64,000 bases of DNA from Moritella sp. Lineage in GTDB: Bacteria > Pseudomonadota > Gammaproteobacteria > Enterobacterales > Moritellaceae. Position numbers and translations under genes: made by a program. Numbering within the stretch: position 1 is the stretch's first letter; every line of letters starts with the position of its first letter. Below are positions 39,902 through 49,470 of this stretch, in pieces. The notes under the pieces were generated by a model. That model was not told where the DNA came from. It saw only the letters and a program-made list of their open reading frames with translations, and ran no database searches. The stretch spans positions 62,001-126,000 of the forward strand of contig NZ_JABSQR010000012.1 of assembly GCF_013215705.1 (NCBI RefSeq), read 5' to 3'.

Positions 39902-40477
39902 TTATTTATTATTTTTCTCATCAAGTAAATACTCATTTTCTTTTATCAAACAGCCTTTTCTTCGCTTTACTAATTTTTGTAATGGATTTCCGCCATAAAT
40001 AAACCAAGAAGAACAAGACCCTTTGACTAAGCTTAGAGCTCCGATTGCGACTCCTTCACTAATATCAGCACCAGGAAGAACAATACTGCCTGCACCGATA
40101 ATAGCGTGACGTCCAATAATTACATTTTTATGTTCCACTTTTGTATAATTTTGCGGTACAGTTGGATTCGTCATAGCATGACCTAAATAATCATCTGATG
40201 ATGAATATATTGATACTCTAGATGACACACCTGAAAAGTCGCCAAGTTCGATACGAGCTTGACCTATTAATGAGGAAAAACACGCGATATGAACATTTCG
40301 ACCTAAAATAATCCCCTCTTCGCCAGCTGAGATTACACAAAAATCATCAATTCTGACATTATCTCCAAGGACTATATTTTGAGGGTTATATATTGATACT
40401 TTATTTGATACTTTAACATTAACGCCTACTTTTTTTAATCCAAGGTTATAAAGTTCACTTCTCGAATAAAACCCCAT
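39902..40477 (-). CDS. Left-handed beta-helix (hexapeptide) acetyltransferase
   Basis: A 191-residue protein with hexapeptide repeats through most of its length (IVLGDNVRI, GIILGRNVHI, ARIELGDFSG, NVIIGRHAIIG, GSIVLPGADI). It has a strong AAGGAGG ribosome site before ATG 40477. It resembles WbbJ/CatB-type O- or N-acetyltransferases. With the VioA-like aminotransferase it might N-acetylate dTDP-Qui4N, or alternatively O-acetylate the glycan; the ISAs1 relic now separates it from the vioA-like gene. Confidence 0.85.
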   Translation of the reverse strand: MGFYSRSELYNLGLKKVGVNVKVSNKVSIYNPQNIVLGDNVRIDDFCVISAGEEGIILGRNVHIACFSSLIGQARIELGDFSGVSSRVSIYSSSDDYLGHAMTNPTVPQNYTKVEHKNVIIGRHAIIGAGSIVLPGADISEGVAIGALSLVKGSCSSWFIYGGNPLQKLVKRRKGCLIKENEYLLDEKNNK

Positions 40478-40569
40478 ATTATCCTCCTTATATTTAAAAT
40501 ACTCTTATTGAAAACAATTCATATTCACACTTGGGCAAGATTATGAAGATCCACTGTCACTAAGGACTC

Positions 40570-41488
40570 GCGATAGGTAATCGTTATGTCTTCCTACCTT
40601 TATTTTTTTCTTTTACTCCCGCTTTAAACGATTTATCTTCGTTCATACCTACATCGAGCAGATAGTGCCGTTGTAGTTAGATAGACCAATGTGAAGGCGT
40701 TGCTTCTAACAGCTCTTTCGCATTGAATTTCACTTAACCAATTTAATATTTATCGCAATATATCGAGGCACTGCATCACCAACTTACCCTATCTCTAGGT
40801 ACCGATAATTTGGCCAGTATAATGTCGCTAAGCACTGAAGTATCTTGTGTTACGTTTCTGTTCGCCTGAGCACTTTTCTTTAATACTGCAGTATCGACAC
40901 CAAGCAATTCAAAACTAAAGTAATCATTAAGGCTTGTTTAGTCGACCTTGGGCATCTTTAACAATTAAAATGTACTCTACATTCTTTGATAAGATCTTAT
41001 TTTTACAGCTAATTGCATCCATTGTGATTAAACAACCACCAATATTCAACAAGTTAAGTCATTCAGTGATAGCCGTTATCTAGTTAAACTTTTCAGCCTA
41101 AACTAACACTACTCTATTCGCTGCACTAAAGGCGATAGACATGTGGTTCAAGCCTTTGCGCTTTGATTTATCGTTTTTCCATCGATATGTAGTCTCCTTT
41201 GCTGACGTCGGACACTTTTCATCCACGTAGCAAAAAAAACTGTAAAATCTCACCTGATATCATTAAAATAACACGCGTAATAGTATCCTGAACCGGAATA
41301 GCATTTTCAAAATCATCGTACTTTTTTAACCATTCAAGATGATCGATTCTTAAACCTTCAATCTATTCCCAATTTTCAGCTCCACCAATCACAGTTATAA
41401 TTGTCAAAAAAATATCTAATAGCTTTTGGTTTATTTTCCAAGCTTGGCATCGATTGATAATTGGCTCAAAAGGCCTAAATCCGTTCAC
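40570..41488 (-). pseudogene. Decayed ISAs1-family (H-repeat) transposase
   Basis: From GTG 41488 a minus-strand frame reads through KINQKLLDIFLTIITVIGGAENWE, then a stop, then HLEWLKKYDDFENAIP and VQDTITRVI. Later pieces include GGCLITMDAISCKN, ILIVKDAQGRLNK and LLDVGMNEDK near 40,620. These are ISAs1 landmarks (FENGIPVDDT, TIDAMGCQ, LHWVLDV) in the right order, broken by stops and frameshifts. It fills the 1.17 kb gap between the acetyltransferase and the aminotransferase. Confidence 0.85.
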
Positions 41489-41646
41489 TTTTGTTACTCC
41501 CAAATGAGAGTACAGAACTGGCAATATTATTAATTAATAATATTGTCTAAAATGATTCACTTAGATTAATGCTTCCCCCTTTGAAGCCCTTGCCACATAA
41601 GGGTATTATGATCTTACTCTGGATATTAATCACTTTACTTTAGAAG

Positions 41647-42762
41647 TTAGGCTATATCTTTTTCAAGCTCTACGTTATTCAGCCCTACAGATATCGATTC
41701 TTTAATTATTTTAGATATCACAACAACCTGCATTTCACTTAAGCTTGTGTATAAGGGTAAACAAAGGATTCTTGATGATATATCCCTAGAACAATCACAA
41801 CTGACTTGCGGTTGTAGATATTTAATGGTGTCTAAACTCGGATGAAAATATCGTCTAGGATGAACATTAATCAACTTTAATTTTTCTAGTATATCTAAAA
41901 CTTGTTTTTCATTCTTTAATAATACCGGCATATAAGAAACACTTTCAGTACTTTTTGAATTCGTTATCTGAAAATCGACGAAGCCATTAAGTTCCGATTT
42001 ATAGATTTCAATTAACTTTCGTTGTTGTTCTGTAATATAATCTATATCATCAAGAACACATAGACCCATCGCAGCTTCAAATTCATTCATTTTAGCATTA
42101 GTACCGACGTCACCAATTCTATCACTGCTTACAATTCCAAAATTAATTAACTCCCTTACTTTGTCTGCTACATCATCATCGTTAGTGATAACAGCACCAC
42201 CTTCGATAGAATGAAACAATTTTGTAGCATGGAAACTAACGGTACTAATATCGCCATAATTAAATATACTTTTATTATTATATCTAATACCAAATGCATG
42301 AGCGGCATCGTAAATAACTTTTAGCTTATGCTTATCAGCTATTGCTTGTATTTTTTCTACTTCACACGCATTGCCAAATACATGTACTGGTAATATTGCT
42401 GATGTTTCAGATGTTATTTTCTGTTCAATAAGTTCAGGTACAATGTTAAATGTTTCTTTATTTATATCCGCAAAAATAGGGGTTAAACCTTCCCACACTA
42501 AAGTGCTTGTAGTTGCAATAAAACTAAAAGGTGTTGTAATAACTTCTCCCTTCAATTTCATTGCCTTATAGGCTAACTGCAGCGCTAATGACCCATTGGC
42601 TACAAGAATAAGATTCTTAACTCCTAAATGTTCTTTCAAGCGTTGCTCTAACTCTTGTACCAGAAAACCATTATTTGTTAACCAGCCCGACTCATAAATA
42701 CGATCAACATATTTTTTATACTTATCTATAGGAGGCAAATAAGCTTTGGTTACTGGAATCAT
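41647..42762 (-). CDS. VioA-like dTDP-4-keto-6-deoxyglucose aminotransferase
   Basis: A 371-residue DegT/DnrJ/EryC1/StrS aminotransferase with the PLP lysine intact ([11 protein letters not shown], Lys181) and the pyridine-binding Asp152 in YDAAHAFG. N-terminal [16 protein letters not shown] and [16 protein letters not shown] are close to what I recall of VioA, which makes dTDP-4-amino-4,6-dideoxyglucose (Qui4N). It overlaps rmlA2 by 4 bp, and RmlA plus RmlB supply exactly the needed keto-sugar. A 3-aminotransferase (FdtB/QdtB) is less likely because no 3,4-ketoisomerase is visible. Confidence 0.85.
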   Translation of the reverse strand: MIPVTKAYLPPIDKYKKYVDRIYESGWLTNNGFLVQELEQRLKEHLGVKNLILVANGSLALQLAYKAMKLKGEVITTPFSFIATTSTLVWEGLTPIFADINKETFNIVPELIEQKITSETSAILPVHVFGNACEVEKIQAIADKHKLKVIYDAAHAFGIRYNNKSIFNYGDISTVSFHATKLFHSIEGGAVITNDDDVADKVRELINFGIVSSDRIGDVGTNAKMNEFEAAMGLCVLDDIDYITEQQRKLIEIYKSELNGFVDFQITNSKSTESVSYMPVLLKNEKQVLDILEKLKLINVHPRRYFHPSLDTIKYLQPQVSCDCSRDISSRILCLPLYTSLSEMQVVVISKIIKESISVGLNNVELEKDIA

Positions 42763-43631
42763 GATGTTTCCTCAACTAGGCTTAATAAATATTTACCATA
42801 GCTATTTTTACTCATTAATTTGCCACTTTTAATAATTTCACTACATGTTAGCCAACCATTTCTAAAAGCAATCTCTTCTAAACAGGCAATTTTGTACCCT
42901 TGACGTTTTTCTATTGTTTCTACAAATTGAGCAGCTTCCAATAAACTTTCATATGTACCAGTATCTAGCCAAGCAAATCCGCGACCTAACATTTCAACAT
43001 TTAACATGTTTCGCTCCAGATACATTTGATTAATGCTAGTTATCTCAAGTTCCCCTCTTTCTGATGGTTTAACTTCTTTAGCAAATTTTATAACTTGATT
43101 GTCATAGAAATAAAGCCCTGTCACTGCATAATGACTTTTGGGATGTTTTGGTTTTTCTTCAATAGACAATACTCTACGGTTTTCATCAAATTCAACTACT
43201 CCAAAACGCTCTGGATCTTTCACTTGATAACCAAAAACTGTCGCACCATATTCCCGCTGTGTTGCAGCAATTAGTTTTGGGCTAAATGTCTGACCATAAA
43301 AAATATTATCGCCAAGAAGTAAGCAAACACTTTCCTCACCAATAAACTTTTCACCAATAATGAATGCTTGCGCTAGACCTTCTGGTTTTTCCTGTACAGC
43401 ATATTCAAGCTGAATGCCATACTGGCTACCATCTCCCAATAAACGTTTAAAGCTTTCATTATCTTCAGGAGTTGTAATAATTAATATCTCACGAATCCCC
43501 GCCAGCATTAAAACTGAAAGTGGGTAATAAATCATCGGTTTATCATAAACGGGAAGTAGTTGCTTAGAAACACCCATTGTTATTGGATATAATCTAGAAC
43601 CAGAACCTCCAGCAAGAATAATTCCTTTCAT
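42759..43631 (-). CDS. rmlA: Glucose-1-phosphate thymidylyltransferase, copy 2
   Basis: A 290-residue RmlA paralogue with [29 protein letters not shown] and [10 protein letters not shown]. It provides dTDP-glucose to the rmlB copy just upstream and, through it, to the VioA-like enzyme. It is coupled to the aminotransferase by an ATGA overlap and is 1 bp from rmlB2. Confidence 0.95.
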   Translation of the reverse strand: MKGIILAGGSGSRLYPITMGVSKQLLPVYDKPMIYYPLSVLMLAGIREILIITTPEDNESFKRLLGDGSQYGIQLEYAVQEKPEGLAQAFIIGEKFIGEESVCLLLGDNIFYGQTFSPKLIAATQREYGATVFGYQVKDPERFGVVEFDENRRVLSIEEKPKHPKSHYAVTGLYFYDNQVIKFAKEVKPSERGELEITSINQMYLERNMLNVEMLGRGFAWLDTGTYESLLEAAQFVETIEKRQGYKIACLEEIAFRNGWLTCSEIIKSGKLMSKNSYGKYLLSLVEETS

Positions 43632-43632
43632 C

Positions 43633-44712
43633 TTATTTTTCCTTACTATTTTCAGATGCGCCTAGTCGTTCAAGACTATATGAACCATCTAGTACACGAG
43701 ACCACCATGTTTTATTATTTAAATACCATTCAACTGTACTTCTAATACCTGATTCGAACGTTTCCTTTGGTGTCCAACCAAGTTCACGCTCAATCTTTGA
43801 TGCATCTATTGCGTACCGAACATCATGTCCAGGTCGGTCTGTTACGTAAGTAATTAAATCTTGATAGTTAGTAACACCGTTTGGTTTATTTGGCACTAAC
43901 TCTTCAAGTAAATTACAAATAGTTTTCACAACATCGATGTTTGCTTTCTCGTTATGACCACCAATATTGTAGGTTTCTCCTACCTCACCTTCAGTAACTA
44001 CTTTATATAACGCACGAGCATGATCCTCAACAAACAGCCAGTCTCGGATCTGCATGCCATTACCATAAACAGGCAAAGGTTTACCCTCGACTGCATTTAA
44101 AATAACTAACGGGATTAGTTTTTCAGGGAAATGGTAAGGGCCATAGTTATTCGAGCAATTAGTTACCAAGGTTGGTAGACCATAGGTTCGCTGCCATGCG
44201 CGAACTAAATGGTCACTTGATGCTTTTGACGCTGAATAAGGGCTACTTGGTTCATATGATGTTGTTTCTGTAAATAAGTCATCCGTTCCTTCTAAATCGC
44301 CATATACTTCATCAGTAGAGATATGGTGGAAACGAAATGCATCCTTACGAATTTTTTCAAGCTTATTCCAGTAAGAACGTGTCGCTTCAAGTAAGGTATA
44401 CGTACCAACAATGTTGGTTTCAATAAATGCTGCGGGACCATCAATTGAACGGTCTACATGCGACTCTGCTGCCAAGTGCATTACGGCATCAGGCTGATAT
44501 TCCGAAAACACTCTATCTAGCTCTTCACGGCTGCAAATATCGACTTGTTCAAACACATAGCGGTCATTGTTTTCAATATCAACTAATGACTCTAAGTTGC
44601 CAGCATAGGTTAATTTATCTACATTGATGATACTGTCATTTGTGTTGTTGATAACATGACGAATAACAGCTGAGCCGATAAAACCAGCACCGCCAGTAAC
44701 GAGGATTTTCAT
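43633..44712 (-). CDS. rmlB: dTDP-glucose 4,6-dehydratase, copy 2
   Basis: A 359-residue RmlB paralogue with [24 protein letters not shown] and [13 protein letters not shown]. It is nearly collinear with the copy at 5430-6506, differing mainly at surface positions. It is the first gene after wzc and starts the accessory sugar module. Confidence 0.95.
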   Translation of the reverse strand: MKILVTGGAGFIGSAVIRHVINNTNDSIINVDKLTYAGNLESLVDIENNDRYVFEQVDICSREELDRVFSEYQPDAVMHLAAESHVDRSIDGPAAFIETNIVGTYTLLEATRSYWNKLEKIRKDAFRFHHISTDEVYGDLEGTDDLFTETTSYEPSSPYSASKASSDHLVRAWQRTYGLPTLVTNCSNNYGPYHFPEKLIPLVILNAVEGKPLPVYGNGMQIRDWLFVEDHARALYKVVTEGEVGETYNIGGHNEKANIDVVKTICNLLEELVPNKPNGVTNYQDLITYVTDRPGHDVRYAIDASKIERELGWTPKETFESGIRSTVEWYLNNKTWWSRVLDGSYSLERLGASENSKEK

Positions 44713-44796
44713 ACTTTTCTCTTGTATTAAATTCTAAAATTAACTCACGAAAGCGAGTATATAAATGAAGATTAACTGATATTATTCATTTTTATA

Positions 44797-44822
44797 TCTC
44801 AGTGATGTTTATACCACTGAGA
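44797..44822. terminator. Hairpin between wzc and rmlB2
   Basis: An 8-bp perfect stem (TCTCAGTG / CACTGAGA) with a 10-base loop in the 199 bp gap. Neither strand has a convincing uninterrupted T run after it, so it may be a processing or attenuation hairpin rather than a terminator. Confidence 0.4.
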
Positions 44823-44911
44823 CATATTTTATCTATTTTGAGACATTCCATATCGGACAATCCCTTGTACAGCCTAGCTATTACGGGTTTTTAGTAACAG
44901 GCCCCAATAGG

Positions 44912-47101
44912 TTATGATTTATCACTCTCGTAGCTATAGTTATAATAACCATACCCATAAGACGCACTGGCTTTCTTCTCAACCGCATTCAGAATAAAGC
45001 CTTTCACTTCAATCCCAGCCATTTCAAAGCGATGCCTTGCAACTTCAATTTCTTTTACCGAATTCTGACCAAAGCGGCCGACCATTAAGGTTGTGCCCAC
45101 CAATGCGCCAACAATGCTTGGGTCTGTTACTGCCAGTACCGGTGGTGTATCAATCAACACTAAATCATATTCACTTGATGCCCAAGTGATAAAGTCAGCA
45201 AAGCGTGGGTGCATTAATAGTTCAGACGGGTTCGGTGGTACTTGCCCACGAGTAATAATATCGAGGTTGTCAATACCTGATGTTTTGATCACATCTTTGG
45301 GTTCTAATTTACCCGACAGCATTTCTGATAAACCGTTCTCCCAGGCCAGATTAAAGTGGCGCTGTAGGTAACCTTTACGCATGTCACCATCGACCAGCAG
45401 TACTTTTTGCCCCGTTTTTGCAATCACAGCCGCAAAGTTAACCGATACAAATGACTTACCAATGCCAGGTGCCGGACCCGAGATCATCACTACATTGTTT
45501 TTCGCTTCCATCATGGCAAAGTGCATGCTGGTACGTAGGCCACGTAATGCTTCAATCGCTAAATCCGCTGGGTTAGATTCTGCTAACAAGGTTTCATGTA
45601 ATTCAAAATGCTTCTTACGCTTATTGTGCTTAACCTTAACGTCCATCTCAGCTTGCCAATCTGACATTGGGATGCTGGCATAAACGGGTAGCCCTAATGC
45701 TTCAATCTCATCCGGGTTTTCGACCCCTTTATGCAACGCAGCGCGCACCAACACAACAGCTACCGCTAACATGGCACCCAGTAACGTCGCTAATACTACA
45801 ATCAGTGACTTTTTCGGTTTAACCGCGTTGCTATACGCTTGTGCTTTATCGAGAATACGTACATTACCTACGGTACCGGCTTTTAAAATATTCAGCTCTT
45901 GCACCTTGTTTAATAACTGAATATAAATCTGTTGATTCACTTCAACATCACGCTTCATGCGCAATACGTCACGCTGGGTTCTTGGTAATTTTTGAACTTG
46001 TGCATTCAGCTCGTTTTGTTTCGCCAATAACACTTGGCGTTTATCTAACAGCGATTTATAAGCCGGATGATCCTTGGTAAAACGTTGGCTTATTTCACTT
46101 TCTTTAAAGGTTAACTCGTTTAACTTTGACTCTAACGCCACCATCACTTTTAAGGTAGATGCGGCTTCTAAGCCTAAGTCGATTGAGTCGTTGTCTTGGC
46201 GAAAACGGTTCAGCCTATCTTCAGCCGCGGTTAACTCAATTTTAATGTTGGGTAAATGACCTTGTAAAAATGCCAGGCTTTTTTCTGCTTCTGCCGAATT
46301 ACGTTGTACATTTTGTAAGAAGTAGTTTTGACTTATATCATTCAGAATATCTTCAATTAAGGTTTTATCTTCACCATTGAATGACAGTTGCAAAATACCA
46401 GTTTGTTTACCACGTTCGCTTACCGATAAATCCCGCTGTAGCCATTGAATGGCATCGAGTTTAGATTGTTTAATTACCGAAAACTCATCGGCGTTGTTAC
46501 CCACCAAGGCTTGCACAAATAAACGATAATCATTGCTTTGGGCTAATTCACCCACAACACCGGATAAAATCTTGCGCTCATTACCGTCATATAATGAATA
46601 AGCACCGTTACTGGCATCATCAATGATTAGAGTAAATGCCGGTGAAGCATAACTTGGAATTTCAAAACGGCTAATGACGATGTCATTCTGTTGACCGCTC
46701 ATACGTGCTAGCCCTTTACCGACCACAGGCAGGTATTTAGGCACACCAAACGTGGTTAAATTGAGTTTTTCAACGGTTTGGCTTAAGATCATACGGGATT
46801 TAATGATCTCAATTTCGGTAGACGAAGAAGACTCACTGGAAAACATATCGCCCATGTCACCAACAAGGGCAGACATACCACTACTTTTTTGTTCGACTTG
46901 GATCAAGGCATCAGCTTTATAAATCGGTGTCGCTAATAACGCATAACTAATACCAAATACAGCAAAGATAATGGTAACAGCAATAATGCTCCAACCCGCA
47001 TCGAGTAATATGCCGAATAACTTGCCTAAATCGATTTCGTCCGCATCACCGCTTGGTGACGCCTGCGATTTGTTGCTCTGATTAAGAGTATTGCTGTTCA
47101 T
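44912..47101 (-). CDS. wzc: Polysaccharide co-polymerase / tyrosine autokinase
   Basis: A 729-residue Wzc. A Wzz-like domain lies between two membrane helices (about 36-56 and 432-453) with a coiled-coil region. The cytoplasmic BY-kinase has Walker A SGPAPGIGKS (541-550), Walker A' LLVDGDMR (568-575), Walker B LIDTPP (649-654), and a C-terminal tyrosine cluster with six Tyr between 715 and 724. It controls chain length and export of capsule or high-molecular-weight polysaccharide with Wza, and is dephosphorylated by Wzb. Confidence 0.96.
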   Translation of the reverse strand: MNSNTLNQSNKSQASPSGDADEIDLGKLFGILLDAGWSIIAVTIIFAVFGISYALLATPIYKADALIQVEQKSSGMSALVGDMGDMFSSESSSSTEIEIIKSRMILSQTVEKLNLTTFGVPKYLPVVGKGLARMSGQQNDIVISRFEIPSYASPAFTLIIDDASNGAYSLYDGNERKILSGVVGELAQSNDYRLFVQALVGNNADEFSVIKQSKLDAIQWLQRDLSVSERGKQTGILQLSFNGEDKTLIEDILNDISQNYFLQNVQRNSAEAEKSLAFLQGHLPNIKIELTAAEDRLNRFRQDNDSIDLGLEAASTLKVMVALESKLNELTFKESEISQRFTKDHPAYKSLLDKRQVLLAKQNELNAQVQKLPRTQRDVLRMKRDVEVNQQIYIQLLNKVQELNILKAGTVGNVRILDKAQAYSNAVKPKKSLIVVLATLLGAMLAVAVVLVRAALHKGVENPDEIEALGLPVYASIPMSDWQAEMDVKVKHNKRKKHFELHETLLAESNPADLAIEALRGLRTSMHFAMMEAKNNVVMISGPAPGIGKSFVSVNFAAVIAKTGQKVLLVDGDMRKGYLQRHFNLAWENGLSEMLSGKLEPKDVIKTSGIDNLDIITRGQVPPNPSELLMHPRFADFITWASSEYDLVLIDTPPVLAVTDPSIVGALVGTTLMVGRFGQNSVKEIEVARHRFEMAGIEVKGFILNAVEKKASASYGYGYYNYSYESDKS

Positions 47102-47138
47102 AATAGTGATCTAATTCCAATGTTTAAATTTAAGCGCT

Positions 47139-47170
47139 AAAAAGCGAGATTGTTGAGCAATCTCGCTTTA
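47139..47170 (-). terminator. Intrinsic terminator-like hairpin between wzb and wzc
   Basis: A perfect 12-bp stem (AAAGCGAGATTG / CAATCTCGCTTT), loop of 5 bases, followed on the minus strand by a T5 run. It lies after the wzb stop and before the wzc ATG, inside an apparent operon, so it could attenuate wzc and everything downstream unless antiterminated. Confidence 0.8.
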
Positions 47171-47188
47171 CTAACATATCTTGTATTA

Positions 47189-47245
47189 AGCTAATTGCTT
47201 TTAACCTAGCTGCGATTAACCTAGCTACTCTTAGCCGAGTTACTT
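47189..47245. repeat. Short imperfect repeats after wzb
   Basis: Three to four degenerate copies of a 15-16 bp unit (core TTAACCTAGCT) sit directly after the wzb stop. They are too diverged to be called a perfect satellite. Confidence 0.6.
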
Positions 47246-47677
47246 TTAACCTAGTTTTTGGGCCCAAGCTTTTGCCGAGGCTTCAATCAGCTTGTAAGCA
47301 TGATCAAACGCTTCTTTACGCTGGCGGTACGGGTCAGGAATGTCTTGCTTTTGCAGCCACTGACTAAACAACATGGTTTTACCACGTGCTTCTGGGGCAA
47401 TATTTGTTACCGCGTTGATATGCCCTTGTTCCATGACTAAGATCAAATCAAACTCACGACACAAGGCCGAGGTTAACTGCCGGCCTTGATGACCCGCTAA
47501 ACTAATACCGTGTTCCTCTGCAACCTGGCAAGCCAGTTTATCCGCAGGTTTACCCACCAGAGCGCCAACACCGGCAGACTCCACATTTTTATTTGGTAAT
47601 AACGACTTAAGTAAATACTCGCCTGATGGTGAGCGGCAAATATTACCCACGCACACCACTAAAATATTATTAAACAT
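47246..47677 (-). CDS. wzb: Low-molecular-weight protein tyrosine phosphatase
   Basis: A 143-residue LMW-PTP with the phosphate loop CVGNICRSPSGE (Cys9, Arg15) and the C-terminal general-acid motif IPDPYRQ. It removes phosphates from the Wzc tyrosine cluster. Its ATG shares a base with the wza stop (TAATG). Confidence 0.95.
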   Translation of the reverse strand: MFNNILVVCVGNICRSPSGEYLLKSLLPNKNVESAGVGALVGKPADKLACQVAEEHGISLAGHQGRQLTSALCREFDLILVMEQGHINAVTNIAPEARGKTMLFSQWLQKQDIPDPYRQRKEAFDHAYKLIEASAKAWAQKLG

Positions 47678-48852
47678 TACCAGCTCCTCACTCGACTAAT
47701 GCCTTCAGTAATTTCATTAAACCCTGAGATAGTTGGTAATATCTGACCAATCACACGGTTCCAGCGGGTAATAGGTGCCGCAGTTACATAAACTATATCA
47801 TAAGGCTGTAATTCAAATTCAGTACCGATAACCAGCGCCGCCGCATTACTAATGTCTAATTGATAAATGTCGGCAATGGTCGTCTTTTTAGCCTGACCAG
47901 TATCTGTTGCTACACTATTTGTTGCTACAGTCGCTCGGTTAGCACGGACCACAAAGATACCAGTCGCATCTGCAGCCAGTTGATTAATACCACCTACGCT
48001 ACTTAATGCTTCGGTAAGGCTCATGCCAGCGCGGTCAATTTTTAATAATTTAGGTTCGTTTACTTCGCCCATTACAAACACTTTTTGGCCATCGTTACGT
48101 GGCACATGCACAATATCACCCGGGACTAACAAACGGTTTTGAGTTAAATCACCACGTTGCATCAAGGCATGTAAAGACAATTTTTGCTCAACACCTTGAC
48201 GGGTTAAGGTGACATTACGCCAGTCGGCATCTTCCGCCAAACCACCGGCATTGTTGACCGCATCAAGTAGTGTTAATGGCACATTAGTAATAAATTGTTG
48301 ACCAGGCTCATTAACCTCACCGGTAATGTAGGCTTTTTTCGAGCGGAATGCGGCAACGTTAACGTCAACCTGAGGGGTTTCAATATACTTGGCTAGTTTT
48401 TTGGTTAACATGGCGCGAATTTCAACCACGGTTTTACCTGCGACCGGCACAAAGCCAATATAGGGATAAAAAATAGTACCGTCGGCATGTACCCAGTTAC
48501 CCGATTCACTGGCACTACGGTAAGAGCCTGCTGGAATAGTTAATTCAGGGTGGTCCCAAATTGTCACATTTAAAATGTCACCCGCACCAACCCGGTATTC
48601 ATAAACGGCTAATTTGGCATCTAATTCAGGATTAATTCGCGCACTCAGACGTGGGGCTTTATAACTGGCCATCTTGTCGGCCGTTAACGGATACACATTA
48701 ACCCGTTCTAAAATATCCACCGTTTCAGTATTATTTGCAGAATCATTCGTATCGTCTAAATTTAGGTAAGCGCCTGGAACGGTACAGCCAGCCAAGATTA
48801 CCGGTAAGGCAACCGCCACCAGCAATTTTTTATAATGCTTCATATGATCCAT
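47677..48852 (-). CDS. wza: Outer-membrane polysaccharide export lipoprotein
   Basis: A 391-residue Wza: lipoprotein signal (LLVAVALPVILAGC, lipidated Cys23), followed by the Poly_export domain (VGAGDILNVTIWDHPEL) and two SLBB domains (FITNVPLTLLDAVNNAGG; VFVMGEVNEPKLL). The C-terminal ITRWNRVIGQILPT is the amphipathic helix that spans the outer membrane. An alternative ATG three codons in (48843) is equally possible. First gene behind the ops leader. Confidence 0.95.
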   Translation of the reverse strand: MDHMKHYKKLLVAVALPVILAGCTVPGAYLNLDDTNDSANNTETVDILERVNVYPLTADKMASYKAPRLSARINPELDAKLAVYEYRVGAGDILNVTIWDHPELTIPAGSYRSASESGNWVHADGTIFYPYIGFVPVAGKTVVEIRAMLTKKLAKYIETPQVDVNVAAFRSKKAYITGEVNEPGQQFITNVPLTLLDAVNNAGGLAEDADWRNVTLTRQGVEQKLSLHALMQRGDLTQNRLLVPGDIVHVPRNDGQKVFVMGEVNEPKLLKIDRAGMSLTEALSSVGGINQLAADATGIFVVRANRATVATNSVATDTGQAKKTTIADIYQLDISNAAALVIGTEFELQPYDIVYVTAAPITRWNRVIGQILPTISGFNEITEGISRVRSW

Positions 48853-49122
48853 TTTTTATTTTTAAAATTGGCGGAATTATACCGCGATGATGAGAACATA
48901 ACTAAAGTGAGCAAAGCAACGAGACACTAATCACGTTTACAGGTCTCTATTTCCACTTTTATTTTATTCTATTTTAACTAAATATGTTACTTTAGCCATA
49001 TGCATATTTACGTATATGCGTTAACGGCCTCAAGCTTACACTTCAACTTGTATAGTTAAGCATAAAAAGTACAACAATGAGGTGATTTTCAATGTCAACG
49101 CAATACACAATAGAGAGCTTTT

Positions 49123-49338
49123 ATGTTCAGACGTTATGCCATTTTCACTAACAAGTTCCCGATGTTACATAATATAAACTTAATGATCGTTATATTCGTC
49201 ATGCTGGTAAGTGTTTATCAATTAGTTGAAAATGAACAGCTAGTCTATGCGAACGGTATCGCCTTCGCGTTATTATCGGTGGTCATGTTTGCGCGTGCAT
49301 CTGATTATAAACGTAAATTTTTAGCGACGAATAAATAG
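49123..49338 (+). CDS. Small two-helix membrane protein, unknown
   Basis: A 71-residue plus-strand frame with a GAGAG ribosome site 8 bases before ATG 49123. Two hydrophobic stretches (INLMIVIFVMLVSVYQL and GIAFALLSVVMFA) and a basic C terminus make a plausible inner-membrane protein. I recognise no family. It lies antisense to the leader region that should carry the wza transcript, which is unusual. It might be a chance frame, but the ribosome site and codon pattern look real. Confidence 0.6.
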   Translation: MFRRYAIFTNKFPMLHNINLMIVIFVMLVSVYQLVENEQLVYANGIAFALLSVVMFARASDYKRKFLATNK

Positions 49339-49354
49339 CTTATTGTTAAAAAAT

Positions 49355-49383
49355 GCACGCTACCGCCCTAAGGTAGCAGTACC
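49355..49383 (-). promoter_or_regulatory. JUMPstart/ops element for RfaH recruitment
   Basis: Read on the minus strand, the sequence contains GGGCGGTAGCGTGC, an exact match to the ops core GGCGGTAGCGTG of the 39-bp JUMPstart found before polysaccharide operons. It also forms a small hairpin, GCTACC/GGTAGC, around TTAGGGC. It is upstream of wza and oriented toward it, about 500 bp from the wza ATG. RfaH recruited here would suppress termination across a very long operon. Confidence 0.85.
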
Positions 49384-49389
49384 CCAAGA

Positions 49390-49419
49390 CCGATATTTTT
49401 CGCCAATTGTTCATTTCAA
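49390..49419 (-). promoter_or_regulatory. Candidate sigma-70 promoter for the wza operon
   Basis: On the minus strand TTGAAA (49414-49419) and an AT-rich TATCGG (49390-49395) are 18 bp apart, just upstream of the ops element and downstream of the hairpin at 49,424-49,470. The -10 is poor, so this is tentative. Confidence 0.3.
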
Positions 49420-49423
49420 GCCA

Positions 49424-49470
49424 AAATAAAAAGAGTATTAGATAGTATGAATTTCTATCTAATTACTCTT
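49424..49470 (-). terminator. Intrinsic terminator after the TrmB-like gene
   Basis: A long stem (AAGAGTA-TTAGATAG pairing with CTATCTAA-TTACTCTT) followed on the minus strand by TTTTTATTTT. It separates the TrmB-like gene from the ops-led polysaccharide operon. Confidence 0.78.

Noticed and set aside
40478-41646. A possible missing gene of the Qui4N pathway in the 1.17 kb gap
   Set aside because: Translation in pieces matches ISAs1 transposase landmarks, with stops and frameshifts.
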